From: Ophiobolus disseminans
Lineage: Eukaryota > Ascomycota > Dothideomycetes > Pleosporales > Phaeosphaeriaceae
Length of the DNA stretch: 64,000 nucleotides
Direction of reading: 5' to 3'
NCBI GenBank assembly: GCA_010093685.1
Contig: MU006217.1
Span: forward strand, 1,342,569 to 1,406,568
Shown here: positions 45,520-55,789 of the stretch, piece after piece
Layout of the letters: each line of letters begins with the position of its first letter
Numbering within the stretch: the stretch's first letter is position 1
The notes under the pieces: generated by a model
Databases searched by the model: none
What the model saw: only the letters and a program-made list of their open reading frames with translations
What the model was told of the DNA's origin: nothing
Program-made: the position numbers and the translations under genes

Positions 45520-47635
45520 CTGGCAGCGTGATGAAGGCAGATGTTGGTAGAGTGCGCCAGTATGAAGAGCTAGATGCGGCACCGATAAGAATCTATGAGG
45601 CGCTCGCGGCTTGTTAGGATGAAAGGGGAGTTCTCGAGGTAGATATAGACGACGTGAGGAGTATGAAAAGGTGATGTAAGATGGGTTTGCGTGGTGTAAG
45701 TTTCCCTAACGCACTGTCACCATCTTAAAGCCACAGTCTTCAAGCCACAACACCAGGTATAGATATCAGTCTTAACTGGGTGGGGCTACTGGTGTGATCA
45801 TCGTCGGCGGGCCGGCGAAGGGTGCCTGCAAATCAACCCTGGAGACGAGTAAACCCAAAGCAGGCCAGTGATAATGTGTAACATGGATTTGTTTGGAGTT
45901 TGCTATTGCAGTCTGTCGGTCGGGCACACCGGTGGTTTTGCGTAGGTGCAGTGAACGATTCCCAATACACGTTTCATCCGGAGACTAATGCCCACCCTGT
46001 TGAAAATCGTCATAGCTGACGGCGCTTCTACCTGCTGTAGGGAATTTCATACCCGCCCGCGCTCGTCCACGGCATGCAGAAGCGCGAAGCTTGGCAGTAA
46101 CAGGCTTGATGCTCGTGTGGCTGGTGTGTTATGTTGACGGATCGGTGCATTAGAGAATCAGAGGCTGAGCCGCTGCTGCAGACCGCCATCAACCGTTAGA
46201 TCTGATAATGATCCGGACTCGGTGCAAAGACCTATGAGGCATCGGTGTGGGAGATGCGCATGACTAAACAGGATTCCGTACTGCACCCACGGCTAACTCC
46301 CGTTCAACCTCTTCATGGTGAGTCGATTTGATGGTACTACGCGGCTTCGATACCTCAGCTGGCATCTCAAGCAACTGCGGCCTCTCCTGTGTACAAGCCG
46401 AACCGATATGCTGTAGCTTATTAAACCCATTTCCCAATTTGGTGTTAGCTCCCGCCTTGCCCCAGTTTGGACCCAGTAAGCAACGAGTCCACGCGAGGAT
46501 TCATGGCAAGGCTTCCAGAATGCTATTGGGTGTAGCGAAATGACTTTGAAGCCGCTCCAAACACATTGGCCCTGTAGTCAGCTGAGGATGGGCCACTGGC
46601 AAGGAACCCGGTTCTTGTCATGGACCCACACTAGGTAAACTGCAACGGCGCTTGGTCTCCGCTAATTACTCATCAGGCCCGTCAGTCATAAAGTAACCAT
46701 TGGATGTATGTCTTACAAGCCACATGTGGCTGTGCGTTGAGTTGCTACTGCAGACGGAACGAACTTGAGGAGTTGGGGATCGTAGTCGCGATCTCATGTC
46801 GTGTGCGAGGCGAAAATTGGCCGCAACCCCAATCCTCGCGCCTTTTCCGATGCATGGAGTCGCTTGTCAAGATGCGGTGAGTCAGTCAAGCCAAGTGAAG
46901 GACATCGAAACATCGAGGAAAATGGGTTTGCGTGTGACCGGTTGGGCCTTGAATGCGGTCGGCTGAACGTAAGGCTGCAGCTTTGATCGAGTCTCCCCTG
47001 TCGGCTTGGCTCGGTTAGATTTGATGTCGAGGGTGTTCGGAGTGCACCTATTTATATATAAGTGTTGCACATGCCTGGAGAACTACACACGTTGGGCATT
47101 CCAGTCGTTGATCGGACGTCTCTCGTCTTCTGAAGACTGTCAGCACCTGGCTATCGGATGATGTGTTACAGTTGGCGTGCCTTAATCATGGACACGGGTT
47201 CGTAGTCGCACCGGGCCCATCATCGTAAATTTGATCCGTACAATTATAGATTTAGTCCTTTCTTGTCGTGAAGTTTATGGTCGAGGTGCTCCTTAGCTGG
47301 CGCTGCTCCACGAAAGACAGGAGTGCACGGCAAAATCTCAGGGCAAGAGCGAAGACGCTTGGAAGGGAAAATTTGTCTATTCCGAACATAATACGCATTT
47401 GGAGTATAGGTAATGAACCAGCCACAGAGCTCAGTCCGTGCCGAGGCCAAGCCAGCGTCCGCCTCCACCGCAAGGGACGAAGGGACGTTTAGTGACAGTA
47501 GGAAGTATAGGAATACATGCGATAACGCCGGAAACAGCGAGCATTTCGCTTTCGAGCTCGCGCTCTACCACACCGAGTACCCTGTCGGTCCAAGTCTCGT
47601 GATGCATCTCGAGTTCGCAGTTCTGCTTGCCTCCA
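45520..47635. promoter_or_regulatory. Long upstream region of the transcription factor-like gene
   Basis: 2.1 kb between two minus-strand genes: 3' UTR of the PKA regulatory subunit at the right, promoter of the factor gene at the left. Short open frames only. No gene is seen. Confidence 0.4.
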
Positions 47636-49012
47636 CTATGCCGTCTTTGACAACGGATCGACGTGGTCTCCTTCGAATCCGGCTTTGCTGGGGTCGTTCC
47701 GCCTCATGATGCCTTCAACAGGGCCGAGCAGTCGCTGGAACCCATGCTTGCCGAGCGTCGCAAGCTTCACCTCGGACTTGCTGATCACAGAGGCGGCACG
47801 AGGAGCGTCGTTGAGCAGAGCGAGCTCACCAAAGTAGTCGCCCTTAATGTACCGCTTCACAGGCTGGTCCACACCGCGCTTGAAGACCTCTGCATCGCCA
47901 GACTCGAGTATGTAGAACGACTCGCCGACGTCGCCTTCCTGGATGATGACGGTGCCGGGAGGGTATTTCTTTGTCTCGAGGGCGTCTGCAATCTTGGAGC
48001 GCTCGTATGGTGTCAGACTCGAGAGGAGCGGGACCTCTTCGAGGAAGCCCTCGTACAAGCGGCGGCGCTGGAAGGCGCTGTCCATGAGGATGCGACGGAA
48101 GGTCACGCGATCGAGTGCCCACAGAGTGGACGGCTCGCTCGACATGACGGTCGCAGCACGGGGCGCGTTGTACATCAGGGCAAGCTCACCGAAGGAGCCG
48201 CCAGGGCCGACGCTGCCCACCTTGTTGCCCAGGCCGTCCACGCCAGCCTCGAGCTTGCCCGAGGGGTTGACGTAGATGTCGAACGCGCCCTTCTCGACGA
48301 CGTAGAAGTAGTCGCCGACGTCGCCCTGCTGGATGACCTTGATGCCCTTGGACGGTATCGGCTTCTCGTGCAGGGCGCCCAGCACCATTGCGGACTGGTC
48401 GTCGTCGAGGTGCGAGAAGAGGAAGTTGCCCGAGACGGACGAGCGCAGCCGCGAGAGCTGGTCCTGTGTCTTCTGGTGGAAGGGCGGGGTGAAGCTCTCG
48501 CTGTCCGAGGTGGCGGGGTTGAGCGACTCGGCGGAGACGGAGGTGCGCCTGTTGGTGTTGTAGTTGCTGGGGATGTTCTGGCCCTCGCCGGCGATGGGCG
48601 GCATCTGCGTGATCTGGTTCTTGGAGGAGCCGCCGAAGCCGCCAAAGTTGCCAAAGGCGCCCTCGCCCGCGTCGTTGCCGCGGGGCTTGCCGAAGTCGAT
48701 GTTGCCAAACGTGGCGGCCGTGGGCGAGGTCATGGTGTCGTTCTCCTCCTCCTCTTCGAGGCGCTGCATGGGGCTCTTTGCGAAGCCGGCGCCGCTGGGC
48801 GATGTGTTGAAGGGGTTGTTGCCGGGGAAGCTGCTCTCGGCGCGGCCTTGCGGGCTGGAATGCTGCTGCGACAGGCGGGCTTCGGTTCGCTGCGACTCGA
48901 GACGGCGGTTGAAGAAGTTGGCGCAGAACTGCAGGATGTCCTGGGGCTGGTGCTTGAGGATCTCGCGGTCGAGGGCGGCGATCTCGTTCGAGTAGTCGGG
49001 AGGGAGGGACAT
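47636..49012 (-). CDS. pkaR: cAMP-dependent protein kinase regulatory subunit
   Basis: Holds PKA catalytic subunits inactive until cAMP binds. Intronless over the coding part, 458 aa, normal for filamentous ascomycetes. The N-terminal dimerisation/docking helices (about 8-45, EIAALDREILKHQPQDILQFCANFF) match the RIIa fold. A Gly/Phe-rich linker precedes the inhibitor site RRTSVSAE (155-162), where Ser158 makes it an RII-like substrate, not a pseudosubstrate. cAMP-binding domain A has FGELALMYNAPRAATV (274-289) and domain B FGELALLNDAPRAASV (394-409), each with the Glu and Arg that bind cAMP phosphate. The frame is open upstream of the ATG, but MSLPPDYSNEI is the conserved start. Confidence 0.97.
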   Translation of the reverse strand: MSLPPDYSNEIAALDREILKHQPQDILQFCANFFNRRLESQRTEARLSQQHSSPQGRAESSFPGNNPFNTSPSGAGFAKSPMQRLEEEEENDTMTSPTAATFGNIDFGKPRGNDAGEGAFGNFGGFGGSSKNQITQMPPIAGEGQNIPSNYNTNRRTSVSAESLNPATSDSESFTPPFHQKTQDQLSRLRSSVSGNFLFSHLDDDQSAMVLGALHEKPIPSKGIKVIQQGDVGDYFYVVEKGAFDIYVNPSGKLEAGVDGLGNKVGSVGPGGSFGELALMYNAPRAATVMSSEPSTLWALDRVTFRRILMDSAFQRRRLYEGFLEEVPLLSSLTPYERSKIADALETKKYPPGTVIIQEGDVGESFYILESGDAEVFKRGVDQPVKRYIKGDYFGELALLNDAPRAASVISKSEVKLATLGKHGFQRLLGPVEGIMRRNDPSKAGFEGDHVDPLSKTA

Positions 49013-50714
49013 TGGGGCGGCCGTGGTGAGGGGTCGAGCGCAGCTCTTTGACGTCGGCTTCGCGAGCTGTGCAGGGATGGCGGCGGTCGTGCTGCGAGGG
49101 TCCGAAACGTAGCGCCAGCCAGTGAGCAGACGGGCGGTGGGTGGTGAGAGGAGATGCAGGCAGGAATGCAATTGCGTCTGCAGCAGGTATGGGCGTCTGC
49201 AGCGGCGGTGGGAGGCGTGCAGCGGCGATGACGCGCTGGGGGGAGCTGGGGCAGGAAGAGGGGAGAGGTGCAGTAGGAGCGATCACAAGTGGGATGGGAC
49301 GGATTGAGGGCCAGGCAAGCTTTCTGGGCTGAGAGTGTTTCCAGAAGGCGTCTAGAAATGGCCTCCCAGCTTCCACTGCTGTCTGGTAGGCATCCACTGA
49401 GACAGGCCCGCACGGCTGCCCGCAATGGTTCACGCGCAATTGGATACCACGGCTTCACACAGCACGACAGGCACGCTGCGGGCATGCTTGCTTTTGCGGG
49501 CAGGGCACGCCGTATGTATCTGGCACGCCATGTGCAGCGCTGAGCTCTGATAGAGTGTTGCAATGCCAGTCGAGGTGTGCCTTAGCTCCCGGCTCACGGA
49601 CTGCTGGCGGGCTGCAGCTTGCTGTCGCCAAGTGTGGAGGTGGGTGCATCCCGACAAACACCAGACGACCCACGAGACAGCACCTGATGGACCAACACGG
49701 TGGCATCCATGGATTTCTTTGTAGTTATTTTGTGATTAAGCTGCTTCAGGCCTTTGGACTTGGTAATGCCTATATCCAGCCTCACATCATGCTGTAGATT
49801 CTACACGCACCAACGTCCTGGGCGCCTACATGCAGCCTCACATCACGCTGTAGACTTGCACACATCAGTCGAGGACGTCGTGCAGGAAACATCAAATAAG
49901 AGCAATAAGAAAGTGAATGCACATCGTGCAATTGGCGGTGAGCGACGAAGCCCAAGTGTTGAGACGCGCAACCTAGGGGACCGTGAAATCTTTGCCTCAC
50001 TAGGCCTCCAAGCTCCCAGTGCACTGCTCGTGACCGTGTCTGTGACGGGAGGCGGCAGACCAGTTTTGTCGCCCAACAAAGCTGGCCGCCGACGCCCGCT
50101 CGGCATTTGGCATTGGGACCACCAGGGACAGGCACGCCGATGACGCACGCAATCTCGCGAAGCACATGCACGAGGGAGCTGGAGGGGCAGAAGCGACCCT
50201 GGAGATGAAGACGACCACGCATTGCGGCCGCCGCGTGACTTGACGATGCACGTTGGCTGAAGGGATTGACGGTGGAGCAGCAATTGGACAAGGTTCCAGG
50301 CCGTCTGTCGTCATTAGACATGTTCTGGGTCCACCGCCATGACTGAAGAGGTTCGGCGTGAGCATGACGCTAGAGCCGCCGGCGGACCATGATGCAGCAG
50401 CGTCACAACCAAACTCGCAGACGGCCAGCCTCACGCACTCTGCACCACTCAAATCTTCTGCGCACCTGAAACTCTGCGTTTGCGCATAACCCGTCGCAGA
50501 GCCTCTCTCCCCCCGTGCCGTCGCGACAACTGCACGTCTTATCATCGGATTAAGCGAGCCGCCGCGACACGCCGCCTTTCTAGCTCCTTCCTCCAGCTCC
50601 TGATCCGTAGCTTCCCAACCACCTCCTCGTCCACCACTGCTCGCGCATAAGACAAGTCTCAGTCATCCGCTGCAAACCCACCATCCCTGACCGACCTGCT
50701 ATTCTTCCGCCGAC
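49013..50714. promoter_or_regulatory. Divergent promoter, PKA regulatory subunit and CBM48 gene
   Basis: 1.7 kb between two divergent starts. Its GC-rich parts carry open frames on both strands that look like shadows without family signal. A small duplication near 49780-49862 is listed separately. Confidence 0.45.
49777..49862. repeat. Short direct duplication in divergent promoter
   Basis: CAGCCTCACATCATGCTGTAG recurs about 55 bp further on with one difference (CACGCTGTAG), followed in both copies by a similar TTCTACACGC/CTTGCACAC stretch. A local duplication that could have doubled a regulatory site. Confidence 0.65.
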
Positions 50715-53139
50715 ATGGGCAAATATACCTTTTCATGGTGAGTACTGCAGCTTCTGCTTTGCGCTGCATCCGCTCACGCAATTCCAGGGAACACGCTGCG
50801 AACGAGGTCCTCGTCACCGGCACATTCGATGACTGGCAGAAGACCGTCACGCTAGAGAAGAAGGACGGCGTCTTCACCAAGAGCGTCGAGCTGCCCAAGG
50901 TCCACACGCAGTATAAGGTACGCCGCCCGAGAGCCAGCTCGTCGATGCCTAGTATGCGCAAGGCTTGCTAACACGCCTGCAGTTCGTGGTCGATGGCAAC
51001 TGGGTCATCAACGAGAGCGCACGCAAAGAGGACGACGGCAATGGCATCGTCAACAACGTCCTGCAGCCCGAGGACATCGTCGACGAGCCTGTCAGCACCC
51101 TGTCCTCGGCCGCCCCTCACTCGTCTACCGCAGCGCTAGCCGGTGCCGTGCCCAAGGAGTCCGAGAAGACGAGGTCCACAGACTCTCTGCCCGGCGCCTT
51201 CCCCATGACACCGGCCGCCGAGACGCCCAGGACCGAAGCGCAGTCCTTCAACGTCGCGCCCATCCCTGCCACCGAAGGCCTCGGCAATCCCATCAAGCTT
51301 GCGCCTGGCGAGCCAGTGCCTGACTCCAGCACGCTTACAAAGAACACGGTCGAGTCCACGGTCAGTCACGACAAGGAGGACAAGGACCCTGAGGCGCAGG
51401 CATTTGGCGTCGCACCTCTCCCCGCTACTGCAGGCGCCGGCAACCCCATCCACCTTGCGCCCGGCGAGAAGGTCCCGCACCCCAGCACCTTCACCTCCAA
51501 CACCGTTCAGAGCACTGCCAACACAGACTCGTCCTCCTACGCCAAATCCGATGCGCTGCCTGCGCTGCCCGACCTTGGATTGACTCCTCAAGCTGAGCGA
51601 GACGCCAAAGGCGGCATGTTTGGCTTGCCTCCAGTCATGGGCAACATGATCCCAGAGTCGAGCTTGCCCATGGGTGTAGATGCGAAGACGGAGCAGGATA
51701 CTGGTGTCACCATCCAGTCCGCCGCTCCTACCAGCACGACCGCCCAGCTCGCGGCCCAGGTTCCCAAGGAGCCGAGGGGCGTACCTGAGATCGTCAGCGA
51801 GAGCCGCAAGGAGGCTGGCTTTGCCCCAGAAGCTACCAGCAACCCCATTGCTGTGCTTGAGAAGAAGGAGGTCGAGCACGAGTTGAAGGAGGAGGTCCCC
51901 GAAGCGCCTGCTGCAGCCGACAACTCGATCGCTTCCCAGGCTAAGTCGAACGCCGGTGCCACCGCCGCCACCCTCGCTGCCGGTGCTACAGCTGGCGCAG
52001 GCCTTTTCACTGCCGCCGTTTACAACGCGAAGGATAAGGCTGCCGATGCTACAGGCTTGAACGGCTCAGCAACAGGCAATCTCAACTCATCGTCTACCAG
52101 CGGCGTTCCAGCTATCGTCTCTGAGAGCCAAAAGGAGGCACACACTGGCCCGGAGGCTTCTGCCAACGCAGAGGCTGTGGACGAGAAGAGGCAAGTTGAG
52201 CAGGAGCTGCTCAGCGAGATCCCCAAGACCAACGAGCACGGCGCTTCTGCACCTGCAATAGCCGTGCCTGACGTCGTTTCCGACAGCCAGCGTGCTGCCC
52301 ATGCCAGCCCTGAAGCTGCTGCCAACAGCGAAGCCGTTGCAGAGAAGAAGGCAGTCGAGTCTGAGCTACTCAAAGAAATCCCCAAGACAAACGAGGCCGG
52401 TGAGCCGGCGCCTGTGATCACGGCCGCAACTAGCACGACCGCCCCTGGTGCCCCGAGCACAACGACCAAGGAGCCAGCACCCAGTGTTCCCGATGTCGTG
52501 GCTGAGAGCCACAAGGAAGCCCACGCAAGTCCCGAGGCTGCTGCTAACATCGAGGCTGTTGGTGAGAAGAAGGCAGTTGAAGCTGAGCTACTCGCCGAGG
52601 TCAAAAAGGTTACATCTACTGGTGAGCCCGCTCCCGTAGTCGCAGCTGGTGAGAGCAACAAGTCGGCAGCTTTGTCCGATGAGGCACTAGTCGATTCCAA
52701 GCCTCTAAAGTCGTCGAGCGAACCTGATGGCCTTAATGCGCCGGCATCTGCACCCGCTCAGACTGCGACATCAAACGCTGTCGAGCCGACACCGTTCACG
52801 CCTGTTGAAAAGACATCTTCCAAGCCCATCGATTCGAACACCAACGTCTCGTTTGCGCCAAAAGAGCCTGCCACCACTGAACAGAGCAAGCCAACTGTCA
52901 CCACGGGCACCGAGACCACTAGCGTCGACGCCAAGTCTGGAGCGGCACCAGCAGCTTCCACCGAGGCCAGCAGCAGTCTTGCACCAGAAACCCCCAAGAA
53001 GGATCTCAGGAAGGATTCGGACGTGTCTCCCAAGGGCACTCCCGGCAGCCAGAGCCTTGCTTCCGCAGCTGAAGACAAGAAGAAGAAGAGGCGATCCATC
53101 TTCGGCAAGATCAAGGATAAGCTATCCAGCAAGCACTAG
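50715..53139 (+). CDS. CBM48 (AMPK glycogen-binding-like) protein, Crp1/Mdg1 type
   Basis: Homologue of yeast Crp1/Mdg1, whose N-terminal early-set domain resembles the glycogen-binding domain of AMPK beta subunits. Exons are 50715-50737, 50788-50917 and 50983-53139 (introns 50 and 65 bp); 769 aa. Residues 1-70 form the CBM48-like domain: YTFSWEHAANEVLVTGTFDDWQ, LEKKDGVF, YKFVVDGNWV. The rest is low-complexity, Ala/Pro/Ser/Thr/Glu-rich. It contains two 41-residue repeats (about 137-177, 189-229; APxPAT..G.GNPI.LAPGE.VP) and four repeats of about 40 residues (about 318-357, 426-466, 479-519, 553-592; VPxxVSES.KEAH.SPEA.AN.EAV.EKK.VE.EL). The C-terminus is strongly basic (DKKKKRRSIFGKIKDKLSSKH), perhaps for membrane or nucleic-acid contact. 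The exact role is not known. Confidence 0.9.
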
Positions 53140-53970
53140 GGCTAACGTTGCTGTTCCCTCGTACATTGAGGCGTCGACTGTTCGATGGCCTTCGAGCCGC
53201 TATACCCGGGTCTGATAAATCTTTCAGTGTTCATGTTCACGGAGTTGATCTTTTGGTCTATACCACTTCTTTTCGATATGTTTCGATTTCTGTCCGAGTT
53301 GTCGTCAATTGTGGTTTATCTCGCATCTTTCGCTGCGGGACGTATATGTGCAGAAGATATCCGAAGTGTCTGGCATTCTGAGTGTAGGTACTTAATTCGC
53401 TAATAGGAGATGCATTAGATGGTTCATAATGTCTTTAGTGGGTTCTTTGTTCAGCACGTGTCGAGTGAGCTTTCCCTCACATCTGCTGTTCACCGTGATG
53501 CATGACGACATGTTTCCGAAGGTGGAAAATGACAACTTGTCTCTTTACTCATCACAGGTCTCCTGACGCTTGAATTCGATCTGAGCGCATCGTCAAACAA
53601 TGTTTTGAGTATCTACAGCGAAAACACCATGGTCACAGATTCCCGAGTCCCGTCGGCCAGCTACACCCGTACACGATGTTTCGACATTGTTCATCAACAA
53701 CGTCCACCCCACGACTACGTTCGCTCACATCCGGCCACCCACTCAAGCGTATCTCTGACTATACTAACATTGTCCCCTTCACGTCTAAAGCACCCCATAT
53801 CTCTCTCGATTGCAACTTCACACCGTATCTCGCCAACACAACCCATTTTACTGGCCACGCACCGAGACATTCCGCACGCTCATAAGACACGTTAAGGATA
53901 CAAAGTAATGTCGGTACAGCAATATTTACACCAAGGCGCAGGTCGCTAACCCCTAACTCACAACAGAAAT
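53140..53970. other. Intergenic, CBM48 gene to disordered protein gene
   Basis: 3' UTR of the CBM48 gene, then the promoter of the next gene, which is CA-rich from about 53690. Open frames here are short and without family signal. Confidence 0.4.
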
Positions 53971-54996
53971 ATGGCGGACGAATTGATGAACATGGTGGAC
54001 GCCCATCTTGCATGGCAAGCTGGTGCTGAAGATCAACGCTCGGTCAGGCCATCTTTGGACAAACAACCTTCAGCCGGGACGTTGATAGTAGACTGGGATG
54101 GGACAGGAGTACCCATCGTGTCCCGTCGTAACAAAGCCACAGAGGAGCCACTTACTCGGCGGGTTGAAGTCGAGACCAAGCTGGAAGCCCTCCAAGCCAG
54201 AGTCAAATCTCGACACTTGGCAAAGGAACATCATTGTCAAGAGCGTACCCGTGCTTCTCAGGCTAAGCGCGTGAAGCATGAGCAGGACTCGTTCCAACCA
54301 ACGGCTCAGTCGCGGTACGTCGTTCCCCTATCGCTGACATCGCAAGACAGACGCAAAGAAAGGAGCAAACTACCAGTTCGCCACGACGCTGCCCACTCAC
54401 GCGGCCGCTACTCTCATCCCCATCACACACACGCCCAAGAACGAGAGAACGCTCGTCCCTCCTACAACCAAAACACATACGGCCGCGCACCCTCCAACTA
54501 CAAGTCCACCCACGCCGTAGACTGCACCTCCCACGCACCCACCCTCCGCAGCCGCTCACGCACATCCTCCACAACAGCACACTATCACCGCAGCCCCTCC
54601 GCGCCCCGTTCTACAGAGGTCCAATACCACCACTCGCCCTCCTCGGGTCACCAAATCCGGTACTCAGCGGGCCAGAACCTCGTCAAAGGGTACGACCCCC
54701 CCACAGCTTTTGCATACGATTACAACGGCCAGATTGTGCACGTGCACCGCGACACTGATGAGCTCAGGCAGCTCAGCGGGCACAGCGATTACATCGAAGT
54801 CCCCGCTGAGACGTGGGTGCCTGATGTGCCGGTTAAGCTTGTCGGGAGCGAGAAGGCGCTGCCGGATGTGCCGGAGAAGCAAGGGAAGGCGGTCGATAAG
54901 GTCTTTGAGTTTGTACAAAAGGTATTGAGGAAACTTGATAAGATGGGGATTATGGGGAAGTTTAAGCGAGGGAAAGAGGGTGGGAGACGAGGATGA
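53971..54996 (+). CDS. Hypothetical disordered, His/Ser/Arg-rich protein
   Basis: Single open frame of 341 aa from an ATG in a good context (AATATGGCGG). No domain is recognised. An N-terminal helical part (MADELMNMVDAHLAWQAG), an Arg/Lys-rich probable coiled segment (EVETKLEALQARVKSRHLAKEHH), a long His/Ser/Tyr/Arg-rich disordered middle (140-235) and a more ordered C-terminal part (YDPPTAFAYDYNGQIVHVHRD, then SDYIEVPAETWVPDVPVKL) are seen. It ends in a basic amphipathic helix (KVFEFVQKVLRKLDKMGIMGKFKRGKEGG). It could be a scaffold or nucleic-acid-binding protein; nothing fixes its function. A 32 bp GT-AG stretch at about 54317 is too short to be an intron. Confidence 0.65.
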   Translation: MADELMNMVDAHLAWQAGAEDQRSVRPSLDKQPSAGTLIVDWDGTGVPIVSRRNKATEEPLTRRVEVETKLEALQARVKSRHLAKEHHCQERTRASQAKRVKHEQDSFQPTAQSRYVVPLSLTSQDRRKERSKLPVRHDAAHSRGRYSHPHHTHAQERENARPSYNQNTYGRAPSNYKSTHAVDCTSHAPTLRSRSRTSSTTAHYHRSPSAPRSTEVQYHHSPSSGHQIRYSAGQNLVKGYDPPTAFAYDYNGQIVHVHRDTDELRQLSGHSDYIEVPAETWVPDVPVKLVGSEKALPDVPEKQGKAVDKVFEFVQKVLRKLDKMGIMGKFKRGKEGGRRG

Positions 54997-55789
54997 AGAA
55001 GTGTGTTTAGGAGTGTTGAGGCTTCAATACGCGCATACAAGCAGAGTGTACTCATATTTGAAGTGACACTCTAAGCTACTGTCTAGACGCATGGCGTCGT
55101 CGAAATGACACTGAAGTAAAGATTTTTTAAAGGTGCCTCGGGCACTAGTGGAGGATACTATGGAATTAGCAGTCAAAGTACTGTATTTGGTTCAAGGTTG
55201 CGTTGTAGCTTTGGACTAGGAAAGTAGGGATTTGAGATGCCTCGGGCATTTGTGGAGGATATATGGATTTAGGCGGAAAGGAACATGGGTTGTTTCTTTT
55301 CATGAAGAAAATTGAAAGAATGGTAAAATATGCAATCAGATCAAAATTTATGTACTGATGTTGTGCCTATGATCATGCGATGTGAGTTATGCTGTGTCCA
55401 CCTGTTCCTACTTAGACCACATGTTTTGCACTACTAGGCTATTAGCTTTAATACTTGGCAACTCTTGAACGTCTTTGAGAGGGGGGGTTATGTGGGGATA
55501 GTATCCTGGCTCGTGTTAATCGCTCATTTATGAGCTGTTTGTGTAGATATATAATGGGTAAGAGTATAGTAGATGAAATGTGCGTAGGAGCATATAGAAT
55601 AGCTGTCTACCTTCTGGCGAAGTTGTTGTGCCACTTTTCTCATGCACAGATCTCATAATGCAAACATGCATGCTATTCTATGTTCTGGAACTTCTAGGAC
55701 TGGGTTACTTTCTCGAGAAAGAAAGCTTTAGCAGATGAACTATCACGAGTGCGTCGGGTTGCTGCTCAAGCAACTCCTGGTTCCGAGTT
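54997..55789. other. Gene-free AT-rich region with a duplicated block
   Basis: No gene. It includes GTGCCTCGGGCACTAGTGGA (about 55132) repeated about 100 bp later as ATGCCTCGGGCATTTGTGGA (about 55239), both followed by GGATA and TATGGA. It leads into the decayed receptor gene. Confidence 0.45.

Noticed and set aside
47663..49051. Long open frame of 462 codons on the plus strand
   Set aside because: Exact antisense shadow of the PKA regulatory subunit; its composition (Val/Gly/Glu/Leu/Ala/Arg-rich) reflects the GC-rich complementary codons.
54317..54348. Possible 32 bp intron in the disordered protein gene
   Set aside because: Below the shortest intron seen here (45 bp), and removing it breaks the frame.
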